Source: Eutreptiella sp. 'Long Island Sound 2002' | Taxonomy: Eukaryota; Euglenozoa; Euglenophyceae; Eutreptiales; Eutreptiaceae | DNA: 64,000 nt | Assembly (NCBI GenBank): GCA_964036045.1 | Contig: OZ038380.1 | Location: forward strand, 125,284,899-125,348,898 | Direction of reading: 5' to 3' | In this document: positions 62,863 through 64,000 of the stretch, piece by piece | Layout: the number at the start of each line of letters is the position of its first letter | Numbering within the stretch: the stretch's first letter is position 1 | Translations under genes and position numbers: made by a program | Notes under the pieces: model-generated | Told to the model about the DNA's origin: nothing | The model's database searches: none | The model's input: only the letters and a program-made list of their open reading frames with translations

Positions 62863-64000
62863 TTTAAAGTAAAATGCATCGGAAAGCCATAAGTGTCTAT
62901 TTTAATTGTATATTAAGTAAACGTGAGAGTTGCAAGTAGATTTGAAGATAAAAAAAGTGATTTATTGACTTTGAGTCATAAAAATAGGATTCCAAGAATA
63001 CCATGAATTGCCCCATGAAAAGAAAGGTATGCATCTCTTCCCATGGTGTACACGGACCCAAAACACTTTGGGTTATTTTTTTTTGACGTTTGGAATTCCG
63101 TTAATAACCATGGTGGGTCAAGACATCCATGGTGGGGCTGCCATCCATGGCCCAAAGGAGCCATTTTTGGCCCTGGTATGGACCCACTTTGAGAGATTGG
63201 TGCACGGAGCCATTGTGTCGAATTTCGCTAATATTTCGACATGCATGTTTGTGCATGTCTCGAGTGCATGTATTATTTTTATTTATTGATTTTCGAACCG
63301 ATGACGAAGTGTTGAAATAATTTCAATGGCCTTCACTTGAGCACACTTTTTTTCATGTGCTCGAAGTTGGACATGATATCTCTAACATATCATGGAGCCG
63401 GAAGTCAAGTAAAAGCTTGTTTTGTACGTACTTGATGCGTACTTTCCAAATATAGAAGAGTTTGACTCGCTTCCAGCCTCAAACATCTTCTTTTCGTAAA
63501 GTATTTTGAAACATTTTAAGCTTTTTTCACTATGTCATTTTCATGTCAATTTTCACTCAATTTTTCCCACTCATGGGCTCACTTTCCGGGCTCGGTTCTC
63601 GAAGCCCGTGGAGAGCTTGAACCCAATTACTGTTTGTGCATGTTTGGGTGTGTGTTTACTTCGCATTTCGCCATTGTTTGCATTATTTGCGGCCATGTAC
63701 TGAGTTTGAGCATCAAAAAAGTCGAGTTTGTTTTCGACCTTTGAATTTCATGTCCTCACTTGTGGTGACCATGGAGATCCACTACCATGGAGTTTTTGTT
63801 CGAACTTTGGATCCATAGGGGCCTACTTGGTCACTACTATGCATAAATGGTCGAGTTCACAACCGGTCGACGCTCGGCGGCTCGTTTTGGTCAATTTTGT
63901 GCAAGCAATTTTGAGTAAATTTCATGCCTAGGAAAAATTGCCCAGCATGCATGTCCAATTTTTCCCTGTGTATGTGCTCACTTGTGGAGCTCATAACTCC
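62849..64000 (+). repeat. 3' LTR of element B, part 2 (continues past window)
   Basis: Resumes the LTR exactly where 48357 left off (34411 equivalent) and follows 34425-35559 to the window end, with scattered substitutions and a small insertion near 62950. The first 14 bases are the second copy of the target duplication. Confidence 0.92.

Larger units (their letters stand above)
33764..64000 (+). mobile_element. Ty3-like LTR retrotransposon B, interrupted by a LINE
   Basis: Order: 5' LTR from 33764, leader, Gag, PR, MT-like, RT, RNase H, integrase (ends 46654), polypurine tract, then a 3' LTR from 47697 that is broken by the LINE at 48358-62848 and runs past the window end. RT before integrase is the Ty3 order. 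The two LTRs share their first ~660 bp with about a dozen differences by eye, implying an old but not ancient insertion. No target duplication can be checked because the right end is outside the window. Confidence 0.88.

Overview
This 64 kb window is eukaryotic and consists almost entirely of mobile elements and repeats. I could not support any host gene, tRNA or rRNA. A decayed Gag in the left duplication has wording that I associate, from memory only, with dinoflagellate retroelements. Together with the extreme repeat load this makes a dinoflagellate my best guess. Another large-genome alga or protist is possible, and nothing here identifies a species.

Layout. Bases 1-10300 and 18232-28891 are two nearly identical direct copies of one segment. 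In each copy the order is a frame-broken minus-strand gag, a tract almost free of T on the plus strand, a ~127-bp satellite array, about 2.7 kb of non-coding DNA with two perfect hairpins, and a GCACGC-type minisatellite. Between the copies (10301-18231) lies Ty3-like element A on the minus strand. It has gag and a pol carrying protease, a methyltransferase-like domain, reverse transcriptase and RNase H, and it is cut off after RNase H. From 28.9 to 33.8 kb are short tandem repeats, two opposed fragments of a non-LTR retrotransposon whose 3' flanks form an inverted repeat, and an A-poor tract resembling a diverged, inverted relative of the satellite.

From 33764 to past the window end is Ty3-like element B on the plus strand: 5' LTR, Gag with two CCHC knuckles, protease, methyltransferase-like region, RT/RNase H, integrase, a triplicated polypurine tract and 3' LTR. 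A 14.5 kb non-LTR retrotransposon (48358-62848) is nested in the 3' LTR, flanked by a 14-bp target duplication. It encodes a C2H2 finger, APE endonuclease, RT, RNase H and a zinc knuckle, followed by further downstream ORFs of unknown function and a C-rich 3' region containing a 1.1 kb tandem duplication.

How the parts work together. The sequence gives an order of events: element B inserted, then the LINE inserted into its 3' LTR. In both LTR elements the domain ORFs are joined in frame through UAG codons (gag/pol in A; gag/PR and RNase H/IN in B). This suggests stop-codon readthrough, although decay or reassignment cannot be excluded. Many long open frames at 3.05-7.48, 21.28-26.08 and 59.4-62.8 kb are artefacts of base composition and are not annotated as genes.
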